Of a stretch of 64,000 nucleotides of DNA, positions 9,058-16,598 are shown piece by piece. Both the position numbers and the translations under genes were made by a program. The notes below the pieces were generated by a model. It had not been told where the DNA came from, did not search any database, and saw only the letters and a program-made list of their open reading frames with translations. Location of the stretch: contig NZ_JAMXIC010000019.1 in assembly GCF_027587375.1 (NCBI RefSeq), forward strand, positions 40,813-104,812, written 5' to 3'. Source of the stretch: Arthrobacter sp. B2a2-09 (lineage in GTDB: Bacteria > Actinomycetota > Actinomycetes > Actinomycetales > Micrococcaceae). Numbering within the stretch: position 1 is the first letter of the stretch; every line of letters begins with the position of its first letter.

Positions 9058-10344
9058 CTAGGCGGACTTATTCCGACGCTTCGCAACAACCTCGTGCGCG
9101 ATCATGGTGGGCTGGCCCTTCTTGGCCACGGCGTCGGCAGTGATGACGACGCTGGCGATGTCGTCCCTGCTGGGCAGGTCGAACATGACCGGCAGCAGCA
9201 CTTCCTCCATGATGGCGCGCAGGCCGCGGGCTCCGGTGCCGCGTTCAAGGGCTTGGTCCGCAATCGAGTCAAGGGCGTCGTCGTCGAACAAAAGTTCCAC
9301 GCCGTCCAGCTGGAACATCTTCTGGTATTGCTTGATCAGGGCGTTCTTGGGCTTGGAGAGAATTTGGATGAGCGCGGAACGGTCAAGGTTGGACACGGTG
9401 GTGATCACAGGCAGGCGTCCAATGAATTCGGGGATCAGACCGAACTTGAGCAGATCCTCCGGCATCACCTCGCCGTAGCTGTCCGCGTTGCCCTTGACCT
9501 CGTTGAGCGGGGCGCCGAATCCAATGCCCTTGCGGCCCGACCGCGATCCAATGATGTCCTCCAGCCCGGCGAAAGCTCCGGCCACGATGAATAGCACGTT
9601 GGTGGTGTCGATCTGGATGAATTCCTGATGCGGGTGTTTACGTCCGCCTTGCGGCGGAACCGAGGCCACTGTGCCTTCGAGGATCTTCAAGAGTGCCTGC
9701 TGCACGCCTTCGCCGGAGACGTCGCGCGTGATGGACGGGTTCTCGCTCTTGCGCGAAATCTTGTCGATCTCGTCGATGTAGATGATGCCTTGTTCGGCCT
9801 TCTTGACGTCGTAGTCTGCGGCCTGGATGAGCTTCAGCAGGATGTTTTCGACGTCTTCGCCGACGTACCCGGCCTCAGTCAGGGCCGTGGCATCCGCTAC
9901 GGCGAAGGGTACGTTCAGGCGGCGGGCCAGGGTTTGCGCCAGGTAGGTCTTGCCGCAACCGGTGGGGCCAATCAGCAGGATGTTGGATTTGGCGATCTCC
10001 ACGTCTTCGTGGTGTCCGCCTTCGCCCAGGCCGGTCTTCGGCGCGTGGCCCGCCTGGATGCGCTTGTAGTGGTTGTAGACGGCGACGGCAAGGGAACGTT
10101 TCGCGGGCTCCTGGCCAATGACGTACTCCTGGAGGAAATCGAAGATCTCCCGCGGCTTGGGCAACTCGAAGCTGCCAAGATCCGACACTTCCGCGAGTTC
10201 CTCTTCGATGATCTCGTTGCAGAGTTCGATGCACTCGTCGCAGATGTACACGCCGGGCCCGGCAATCAGCTTCCGAACCTGCTTCTGGCTCTTTCCGCAG
10301 AAAGAACACTTCAGCAGATCCGTGCTCTCGCCAATCCGAGCCAT
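9058..10344 (-). CDS. clpX: ATP-dependent Clp protease ATP-binding subunit ClpX
   Basis: A 428-residue AAA+ unfoldase that feeds substrates to the ClpP1P2 peptidase. The N-terminal zinc-binding domain has cysteines at residues 13, 16, 35 and 38. Walker A GPTGCGKT is at 126-133, followed by Walker B IIYIDEIDKI. The ClpP-docking loop region around GRKGIGFG is present. The gene is downstream of clpP2, separated by about 180 bases, so it may have its own promoter as well as read-through. Confidence 0.97.
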   Translation of the reverse strand: MARIGESTDLLKCSFCGKSQKQVRKLIAGPGVYICDECIELCNEIIEEELAEVSDLGSFELPKPREIFDFLQEYVIGQEPAKRSLAVAVYNHYKRIQAGHAPKTGLGEGGHHEDVEIAKSNILLIGPTGCGKTYLAQTLARRLNVPFAVADATALTEAGYVGEDVENILLKLIQAADYDVKKAEQGIIYIDEIDKISRKSENPSITRDVSGEGVQQALLKILEGTVASVPPQGGRKHPHQEFIQIDTTNVLFIVAGAFAGLEDIIGSRSGRKGIGFGAPLNEVKGNADSYGEVMPEDLLKFGLIPEFIGRLPVITTVSNLDRSALIQILSKPKNALIKQYQKMFQLDGVELLFDDDALDSIADQALERGTGARGLRAIMEEVLLPVMFDLPSRDDIASVVITADAVAKKGQPTMIAHEVVAKRRNKSA

Positions 10345-10528
10345 GTGGGAATCCCTTCATTTCATGCGGGTGGTGCAGCCCCGTACCTATCCGCCAAGAT
10401 CGGAAGATCGCAGCGGGGGCGCCACCATGACAACTTCCACTGTAGGACACAATGGGCTGCTTGGGTTGAAACAGAACGCCGATGCGGTCCATATTTCCTG
10501 AACCGCACCGGCGTCGAGTTTTGGCCAG

Positions 10529-11188
10529 TTACCTGGCGATCGCCTGGGGCTTGATCTTGCGGGAATCGAGCACCTGGTCGATCAATCCGTAGTTCATTGC
10601 CTCGGCAGCGGTGAGGATCTTGTCGCGCTCGATGTCATTGTTGACCTGTTCCGAGGTGCGACCCGAGTGGTGGGCCAGCGTGTCCTCGAGCCACGTGCGC
10701 ATCCGCATGACTTCAGCCGCCTGGATCTCGAGGTCCGAAGCCTGTCCACCCTGTCCGCCGGACAGAGCCGGCTGGTGGATCAAGACGCGGGCGTTCGGCA
10801 GGGCGAGGCGCTTACCGGGAGTACCGGCGGCGAGCAGCACTGCTGCGGCGCTGGCGGCCTGCCCCAGGCAAACGGTCTGGATCTCCGGACGGATGTACTG
10901 CATCGTGTCGTAGATAGCCGTCATGGCCGTGAACGAACCGCCCGGGGAGTTGATGTACAACGTAATGTCGCGGTCCGGGTCCGTGGACTCGAGCACCAAC
11001 AGCTGGGCCATGATGTCGTCAGCTGAAGCGTCGTCAACCTGCACGCCGAGGAAGATGATGCGGTCCTCGAAGAGCTTCGTGTACGGGTCCTGGCGCTTGA
11101 AGCCGTAAGGCGTGCGCTCTTCGAATTGCGGGAGGACGTAGCGGCTGGACGGGAGATTACCGGCAGACCATCCAAAGTTGTAGTTCAT
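10529..11188 (-). CDS. clpP2: ATP-dependent Clp protease proteolytic subunit 2
   Basis: A 219-residue serine peptidase subunit. The catalytic triad is readable: Ser113 in GQAASAAA, His138 in VLIHQPAL and Asp189 in IERDKILTA. The N-terminal extension before the ClpP core (SSRYVLPQFEERTPYGF) is typical of actinobacterial ClpP2. It lies 36 bases downstream of clpP1. In actinobacteria ClpP1 and ClpP2 form a mixed two-ring complex, and ClpX or ClpC docks on the ClpP2 side. Confidence 0.95.
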   Translation of the reverse strand: MNYNFGWSAGNLPSSRYVLPQFEERTPYGFKRQDPYTKLFEDRIIFLGVQVDDASADDIMAQLLVLESTDPDRDITLYINSPGGSFTAMTAIYDTMQYIRPEIQTVCLGQAASAAAVLLAAGTPGKRLALPNARVLIHQPALSGGQGGQASDLEIQAAEVMRMRTWLEDTLAHHSGRTSEQVNNDIERDKILTAAEAMNYGLIDQVLDSRKIKPQAIAR

Positions 11189-11224
11189 TTTATTGCTCCT
11201 GATCTGAATGTTTCTTGGTGCCGG

Positions 11225-11872
11225 TTACTTCTCGGAATTCTCGGAATTCGAAGCATTGGCCGTTCCGCCACCGCCGGCAACCGAGCCTGCGTGTGCGGCG
11301 ATCTTGTCGAAGAAGCCGTACTCGAGAGCGTCGACGGCCGTGAACCACTTGTCGCGGTCGTTGTCCTTGAGGATGGTGTCCACGGTCTGTCCGGTCTGTT
11401 CGGCCGTCAGCTCGGCCATGACCTTCTTCATGTGAAGGATCAGCTCGGCCTGGATCTTGATGTCCGACGCTGTTCCGCCGATGCCGCCGGAAGGCTGGTG
11501 CATCAGGATGCGGGCGTTGGGGGTGGCGTAGCGCTTGCCCTTGGTGCCCGAGGAAAGAAGGAACTGACCCATGGAGGCCGCGAGCCCGGTGGCAACCGTC
11601 ACGACGTCGTTCGGGATGAACTGCATGGTGTCGTAAATGGCCATGCCGGCAGTCACGGAGCCGCCAGGAGAGTTGATGTACAGGTAGATGTCCTTCTCCG
11701 GGTCTTCAGCCGAGAGGAGGAGGAGCTGGGAGCAGATCGCGTTGGCGTTCTCATCACGGACTTCGGATCCGAGCCAGATGATGCGCTCTTTCAGCAGGCG
11801 GTTGTAGATGTAGTTGTCCTGGGCCGCGGGATCGACGGTTGCCATCCTGGGCGTCTCTGCGTGCTGTGACAT
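11225..11872 (-). CDS. clpP1: ATP-dependent Clp protease proteolytic subunit 1
   Basis: A 215-residue ClpP with Ser100 in GLAASMGQ, His125 in LMHQPSGG and Asp174 in DRDKWFTA. The C-terminus carries a glycine/asparagine-rich tail. The ATG at 11872 has a good GAGAGG ribosome-binding site. A second Met at residue 10 could be an alternative start. It is first in the clpP1-clpP2 unit, and a ClgR-like operator lies in the upstream gap. Confidence 0.95.
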   Translation of the reverse strand: MSQHAETPRMATVDPAAQDNYIYNRLLKERIIWLGSEVRDENANAICSQLLLLSAEDPEKDIYLYINSPGGSVTAGMAIYDTMQFIPNDVVTVATGLAASMGQFLLSSGTKGKRYATPNARILMHQPSGGIGGTASDIKIQAELILHMKKVMAELTAEQTGQTVDTILKDNDRDKWFTAVDALEYGFFDKIAAHAGSVAGGGGTANASNSENSEK

Positions 11873-11982
11873 AAGTACTTACCTCTCGCTGGTGACAGGG
11901 CCATTGCTGAACTTGCCATCCCTGATCTTCACTACTTGGACACTAACCGTTTTCCACGGCGATTTGTTCTCCCAAATCGCAC

Positions 11983-12000
11983 TGTTCGCTGACGGCGCAC
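11983..12000. promoter_or_regulatory. Candidate ClgR operator upstream of clpP1
   Basis: The sequence TGTTCGCTGACGGCGCAC matches the ClgR consensus that I recall from Corynebacterium/Streptomyces work (WNNWCGCYNANRGCGWWS) at all but one specified position. It lies about 110 bases upstream of the clpP1 start, in the gap to tig, where ClgR activates clpP operons in other actinobacteria. No experimental support is visible in the sequence. Confidence 0.5.
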
Positions 12001-12045
12001 GATTGCGGAAGGGCGCGCTTTCCATGCTCCCCGGGCTTAAACCAA

Positions 12046-12076
12046 GCCGCCCCCGGATCTAGGATCCGGGGGCGGC
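12046..12076 (-). terminator. Terminator hairpin after tig
   Basis: A perfect 13-bp stem, GCCGCCCCCGGAT with ATCCGGGGGCGGC, around a five-base loop, just after the tig stop on the minus strand. The following T run is weak (TTGGTTT). It insulates tig from clpP1. Confidence 0.75.
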
Positions 12077-12087
12077 GAGAGTTGAAA

Positions 12088-13455
12088 CTAGAACTTCACT
12101 GCAGCGGGGTCGTCGGTCGGAACAACAGCTGCTTCTTCGGCTTCCTCGACGGAGACCTCTTCGCCAGCGGGGCGAACGAAGTCGCTCAGGTCAACCTTGT
12201 TGCCCTCGGAGTCGACAACCTCGGCCTGGCCGAGGACAACTGCGAGAGCCTTACGGCGACGTACCTCGGAAACCATCATGGGAACCTGGCCGCTCTGATC
12301 GATGATCTGAGCGAACTGGTTCGGATCCATGCCGTACTGGCTTGCCGTGGTGACAATGTAGTCGATCAGCTCGTTCTGGCTGACGCTCACTTCTTCCTTG
12401 TCGGCAATGGCGTCAAGGATGATCTCGTTCTGGAAGGCGCGGGCGGTGTTGGCCTTGACCTCGGCGCGGTGCTCCTCGGTGTCGTGCTCGCCTTCACCGT
12501 GGGCGTTCTCCGGGTTGAAGTGTGCTTCGAGCTGCTCTTCGACCACGGAGTCCGGAACCGGAACCTCGATGAGCTCAACGAGCTTGTCCAGGACCTTGTC
12601 GCGGGCTTCGACGCCCTGGCCGACTACCTTGGACTCAGCGGCCTGCTTGGCAAGGTCTTCACGCAGTTCGGCAAGGGTGTCGAACTCGGATGCCAACTGG
12701 GCGAAGTCGTCGTTGGCCTCAGGAAGCTCGCGCTCCTTGACGGTCTTGACAACAACCTTGACCTGGGCTGCCTCGCCGGCGTGCTCGCCGCCAACCAGCG
12801 TGGTGTCGAAGATTGCTTCTTCTTCGGCAGAAAGGCCGGTGACGGCCTCGTCGAGACCCTCAAGCATGGTGCCTGCGCCAACCTGGTAGGACAGGCCGGT
12901 GGCGGAATCGATCTCGGCGCCGTCGATCGTGGCGGTGATGTCGATGGTCAGGAAGTCACCATCGGCAGCCGGGCGGTCTACGGACTTCAGGGTGCCGAAG
13001 CGGCCGCGCAGCTCGTCCAAGGCCTTGTCGACGTCGGCGTCGGAGGAATCGGCTGCGGCAACCTCGACCTTGATGCCGGCGTAGTCAGGCAGCTCAACCT
13101 CGGGACGGACGTCGATCTCGACCTGGAACTTCAGCTCACCGTCGGTCGAGGACGGGTCCGGAACCTCGGTGATCTCAACCTCGGGACGGCTCAGCGGGCG
13201 GAGGCCGGCTTCCTGGACGGCAGCCTGGTACCAGCCATTGAGGCCGTCGTTGATGGCGGTCTCCAAGACGTAGCCGCGGCCAACGCGCTGGTCAACCAGC
13301 TTGGAGGGAACCTTGCCCTTGCGGAACCCGGGAACCTGGATCTGCGAAGCAACGGTCTTGTAAGCGGCATCGATGCTCGGCTTCAGTTCCTCAAAGGGAA
13401 CCTCAACGTTGAGCTTGACCCGCGTGGCGGTGAGGTTCTCGACAGCGCTCTTCAC
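12088..13455 (-). CDS. tig: Trigger factor, ribosome-associated chaperone and peptidyl-prolyl isomerase
   Basis: A 455-residue protein. It has an N-terminal ribosome-binding domain (VKSAVENLTATRVKLNVEV... with GFRKGKVP, equivalent to the ribosome-docking signature), a central FKBP-type PPIase domain and a helical C-terminal domain. The acidic C-terminal tail (VSVEEAEEAAVV) is common in actinobacteria. The start is GTG at 13455 with an upstream CAGGAG. The tig-clpP1-clpP2-clpX order is standard for the phylum and links nascent-chain folding with proteolysis. Confidence 0.96.
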   Translation of the reverse strand: MKSAVENLTATRVKLNVEVPFEELKPSIDAAYKTVASQIQVPGFRKGKVPSKLVDQRVGRGYVLETAINDGLNGWYQAAVQEAGLRPLSRPEVEITEVPDPSSTDGELKFQVEIDVRPEVELPDYAGIKVEVAAADSSDADVDKALDELRGRFGTLKSVDRPAADGDFLTIDITATIDGAEIDSATGLSYQVGAGTMLEGLDEAVTGLSAEEEAIFDTTLVGGEHAGEAAQVKVVVKTVKERELPEANDDFAQLASEFDTLAELREDLAKQAAESKVVGQGVEARDKVLDKLVELIEVPVPDSVVEEQLEAHFNPENAHGEGEHDTEEHRAEVKANTARAFQNEIILDAIADKEEVSVSQNELIDYIVTTASQYGMDPNQFAQIIDQSGQVPMMVSEVRRRKALAVVLGQAEVVDSEGNKVDLSDFVRPAGEEVSVEEAEEAAVVPTDDPAAVKF

Positions 13456-13523
13456 AGTCTAAGTACTCCTGGTTTTGTGGGATGGGGTTCTGCCGCGTCC
13501 CGGATCGGGACAGGCACACAGAG

Positions 13524-13598
13524 TCGGGGTGACAGGATTTGAACCTGCGACTTCCTGCTCCCAAAGCAGGCGCTCTAGCCAAGCTGAGCTACACCCCG
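13524..13598 (-). tRNA. tRNA-Pro (anticodon TGG)
   Basis: The minus strand folds into a full cloverleaf: acceptor CGGGGTG/CACCCCG, anticodon stem CCTGC/GCAGG with loop TTTGGGA giving anticodon TGG, and T-loop GGTTCAAATCC. No CCA is encoded. Confidence 0.95.
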
Positions 13599-13741
13599 TG
13601 AATGCACAGGACAGTCTACGGGCATCTCGGCGGAGAATGCACATTTGACACTTGGCCCCTGAATTAGGTTTAGTTGTATCCGGCTTCAACAGCCACCGGA
13701 AAGATGCGCGGAACACTCTAGAGGTGCATGCAGTCTTGCCC

Positions 13742-13815
13742 GGGGACGTAGCTTAATGGTAAAGCCTCAGTCTTCCAAACTGATTACGCGGGTTCGATTC
13801 CCGTCGTCCCCTCCA
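13742..13815 (+). tRNA. tRNA-Gly (anticodon TCC), CCA encoded
   Basis: Acceptor GGGGACG/CGTCCCC, anticodon stem TCAGT/ACTGA with loop CTTCCAA giving TCC, and T-arm GGGTTCGATTCCC. The 3' CCA is encoded at 13813-13815. A strong terminator follows within a few bases. Confidence 0.95.
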
Positions 13816-13819
13816 AAGA

Positions 13820-13850
13820 ACGAAGGGCCCCTCGGTGAGGGGCCCTTCGT
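13820..13850 (+). terminator. Terminator after tRNA-Gly
   Basis: ACGAAGGGCCCCTC pairs with GAGGGGCCCTTCGT around a tight loop, followed by GTTTCC. It could also help terminate the opposing nei gene. Confidence 0.8.
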
Positions 13851-13907
13851 GTTTCCGTGTGTTTGCACCCGCTGTTTCCGGGTGTGCGCACCCGCCTGCG
13901 CCGGACT

Positions 13908-14840
13908 TTAGCTCTGGCAGCCCGGGCACCAATAGAGTTTGCGCGCACCGATCTCGGCCATCCCCACCACTTCGCCGCATCGCCGGCACGGCTGTCCCTG
14001 CCGCTTGTAGACAAAGTGCGCCTCGCCGTCGAGCGCTCCGGCGTTCCTGTCGCTCCACAAAGCCGCCGGGGTCGTAACAATCCGCCCGTCACGGACGCCG
14101 TCCGACATGGCCGCCACGGTGTCATCCCACAGGCGTCCGGCGGTTTCGGCGTCCAGGGAGCTACCCGGAGTCCACGGATCAACGCGCTGGCGGAACAGCA
14201 CCTCCGCGCGATAGATGTTGCCGATCCCGGCCACCACCGATTGGTCCATGAGCAGGAGCCCGACGGCGGTCTTACGGCGCAGCAAGCGGCGAATGAACTC
14301 CTCGCGGTCGCCGGGGCGGTTGTGCAGGGGATCGGGACCTAAGCGCGCCAGGACGGACGCGGCCTCTGCCTCGGTGATCGCTGCGCAGGTAGTGGCTCCC
14401 CTCAGGTCTGCCCAGCCGTTCGCTGAAACAAGGCGCACACGGACTGCACCCACCGGCTCGGGCGGACCTGTGTAGCTACTTCCGGGGCTCCCTGCGCCGA
14501 GACCTGCATCCGGCCCGGCATCCTGCTCTGTGCCTTGTGAAAAGGTCTCGCGTTCGCCGATCCGCCGCGGCGCCCCGATGCTCGAGGCCCCGCGGAAAGA
14601 TTCATCGCCACCGAAATTCCACGCACCGTAGAGACCCAGATGGACATGCAGAAGCACCCCGTGGTCAAAACGGAGGAAGAGCTGCTTGCCGTGTGCCGTC
14701 GCTTCGAGCAACTCGTGGCAGTCCAAAAGCGCTGCACCCGCGGTGAAACGGCCTTGGGGGCTGCAGACCTCCAGCACTTGGCCGGCAAAAACATCCTGGA
14801 ACTGACGTGCCAGGCGATGGATGGAATGCCCTTCAGGCAC
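13908..14840 (-). CDS. nei: Fpg/Nei family DNA glycosylase, Nei1-like (endonuclease VIII)
   Basis: A 310-residue glycosylase/AP lyase. The N-terminus MPEGHSIHRLARQF gives the Pro1-Glu2 catalytic pair of the Nei subgroup. The H2TH helix region is LLLMDQSVVAGIGNIYRAEVLF, and the C-terminal zinc finger carries CRRC and CPGC. It starts at GTG 14840 and overlaps the TAG of rpiB by one base (TAGTG), so the two are coupled, as for Rv2464c and Rv2465c in M. tuberculosis. An internal proline/glycine-rich insertion (about residues 95-130) is probably a surface loop. Confidence 0.92.
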   Translation of the reverse strand: MPEGHSIHRLARQFQDVFAGQVLEVCSPQGRFTAGAALLDCHELLEATAHGKQLFLRFDHGVLLHVHLGLYGAWNFGGDESFRGASSIGAPRRIGERETFSQGTEQDAGPDAGLGAGSPGSSYTGPPEPVGAVRVRLVSANGWADLRGATTCAAITEAEAASVLARLGPDPLHNRPGDREEFIRRLLRRKTAVGLLLMDQSVVAGIGNIYRAEVLFRQRVDPWTPGSSLDAETAGRLWDDTVAAMSDGVRDGRIVTTPAALWSDRNAGALDGEAHFVYKRQGQPCRRCGEVVGMAEIGARKLYWCPGCQS

Positions 14841-15322
14841 TATGCAACGATTTCGCCGGTGTTCTCATACGTGGCGATTTTTCCGATGCGGCGCACGTGG
14901 CGTTCGTCCTCGCTGAACGGTTCCGCCAGGAAGGCCTCAATCAGTTCGGTGGCTTCCTCGACAGTGTGCTGGCGGCCGCCGACGGCAACCACGTTGGCGT
15001 CGTTGTGCTCGCGGGCAAGTTTTGCCGTGGAGAGGTTCCAGGCCAGTGCGGCCCGGACACCCTTGACCTTGTTCGCGGCAATCTGCTCACCATTGCCGGA
15101 TCCGCCCAGGACGATGCCCAATGCGTGAACGCCAGCCTCCTGGTCGGCGACCACGGCAGCGGCCGCGTTGATGCAGAACGAAGGGTAGTCATCAAGGGCG
15201 TCGTACACCGTGGGGCCGTGGTCAACGACGTCGTAGCCTTTGGCAGTCAAGTGGCTTACGAGGTGGGCGCTGAGCTCCATGCCGGCGTGGTCCGTAGCGA
15301 TGTGGACGCGGGGTGTGGTCAC
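14840..15322 (-). CDS. rpiB: Ribose-5-phosphate isomerase B
   Basis: A 160-residue RpiB/LacA-type isomerase of the pentose phosphate pathway. The N-terminus VTTPRVHIATDHAGMELSAH has the phosphate-binding His and Asp of the family, and GIVLGGSGNGEQIAANKVKGVRAAL is the core signature, with Ser/Gly where some family members carry the catalytic Cys. The GTG start at 15322 is chosen because homology begins there; the open frame extends to 15505 without conserved content. It is coupled to nei downstream. Confidence 0.93.
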   Translation of the reverse strand: MTTPRVHIATDHAGMELSAHLVSHLTAKGYDVVDHGPTVYDALDDYPSFCINAAAAVVADQEAGVHALGIVLGGSGNGEQIAANKVKGVRAALAWNLSTAKLAREHNDANVVAVGGRQHTVEEATELIEAFLAEPFSEDERHVRRIGKIATYENTGEIVA

Positions 15323-15458
15323 AGGAAGTCCATTCAGTCTGGCGCGCGAACGCGGTAAAGCCGGGCGCGGCGGTGAGGGATGCGGTTCTAGGTTACTAGG
15401 ATCGGACCCCGGCTCACCTCTTAAGACGAAACCAACAGGCCGGACGACCTTCCGGCGC

Positions 15459-16460
15459 TCAGGGGGCCGGAGGCTGCTCGCCGCGCTGCGCACGCGCCGC
15501 GACACGGTTCAGGATTCCTGCGAGCCGGTCCGCCGTGGCCGAGGTGCCGGCGCTGAACGCCACCCTGTGGCCGCTGACCTCGCGGACAACGACGGCGGGA
15601 CCGCTGCTCACGAGCATGGCCGTGGCTCCTCCGTGGTGCCGGAGTCCCCAGCCGCCGAAGTCGGCTGCCCTGACTTCCTGCGCGGCCGCGCCTGCGATAT
15701 CCACCGCAGGCACCGTGAGGACCCGCAGAACGCCCGCAACAAAGACCTGCACCCCTCCCCTGTCCGCTCGGACCCGGACGAAGAGGAAACACGCTCCAAT
15801 GACGGCGGCCACCGCCAACAATGCGCCCAACCACGGGAGCGCAATCGCGATCAACAGGGCGGGGAACAAAGTGGCCACGCAGATCATCACGAACACCGAA
15901 CTCCGCGCGTGGACCCACAGCAACATGGAATCCTCCGCCAGGCCGGGGTCTTCCGTCAGGATCCTTTCGGCCTCGAGGGCGGCGTCGTCTTCCGGTGTCC
16001 AATGCGGGTCAGGCTTGAACGCCATCATCATGACCACGCCCAGGGGCAACGCCGCACCCGCGCCCAACGCGAGGACTGTGGGATCCACGTGCGAGCTGCG
16101 GGCGTCCGCGAGGCCGGTTTGCCCCACGAGGCCGGCGGCCAGCACGGCGGTGATGAAGAGGGTCACCATAAGGCCCATGCCCATCATGACCCGGCGCATC
16201 ATCACGGGCCGGGCAAGGGGAACAGCCTGGATGAACACCAGCCAACCCGCGACGACCAGAAACCCCCCTCCGCCGAAAACGTAGGCCAGGAACGGCGCAA
16301 AGCTGATTCCGCCGTCGGCGTTCCACGCGATGGCGACAGGATCCGGAAGGTTGTTGCGCAGCATGAGTGCGCACACAGCAAACGCGCCGGCCAGCAGCAG
16401 CGGAAACGCCACCGCAAAGCGGAGTGCCCGGAGGTCCAACGAGTCGCGCATCCTTCCCAT
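15459..16460 (-). CDS. DUF1648-type integral membrane protein
   Basis: A 333-residue protein with several hydrophobic segments: FAVAFPLLLAGAFAVCALML, a pair around residues 50-70, LMVTLFITAVLAAGLVG, LALGAGAALPLGVVMMM and ALLIAIALPWLGALLAVAAV. The DPVAIAWNADG stretch after the first segment is the DUF1648 hallmark. The C-terminal third is soluble and may be cytoplasmic. Function unknown. Start ATG 16460 is likely, with ATG 16451 as an alternative. The much longer open frame upstream reads antisense through pepN and is not real. Confidence 0.8.
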   Translation of the reverse strand: MGRMRDSLDLRALRFAVAFPLLLAGAFAVCALMLRNNLPDPVAIAWNADGGISFAPFLAYVFGGGGFLVVAGWLVFIQAVPLARPVMMRRVMMGMGLMVTLFITAVLAAGLVGQTGLADARSSHVDPTVLALGAGAALPLGVVMMMAFKPDPHWTPEDDAALEAERILTEDPGLAEDSMLLWVHARSSVFVMICVATLFPALLIAIALPWLGALLAVAAVIGACFLFVRVRADRGGVQVFVAGVLRVLTVPAVDIAGAAAQEVRAADFGGWGLRHHGGATAMLVSSGPAVVVREVSGHRVAFSAGTSATADRLAGILNRVAARAQRGEQPPAP

Positions 16461-16598
16461 ATTTCCAACGCTACCCCGCGCCGGCGACACTGTGATCGAG
16501 CTTCCTTGCCAAGCCGGGATCAAGTGAAAGAATGACTTCACAGCGCCGGAGCTGGCTGAAACCAACCGGCTTCTCGAAACCATTCTTGGAGGCAAACC

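Noticed and set aside
12082..13542. 486-codon open frame on the plus strand
   Set aside because: Antisense shadow of trigger factor; Leu/Gly/Val-rich composition typical of such shadows, and it runs through a terminator hairpin.
15421..16002. 193-codon minus-strand frame
   Set aside because: Alternative frame inside the DUF1648 gene, which has membrane segments and the family motif in its own frame.
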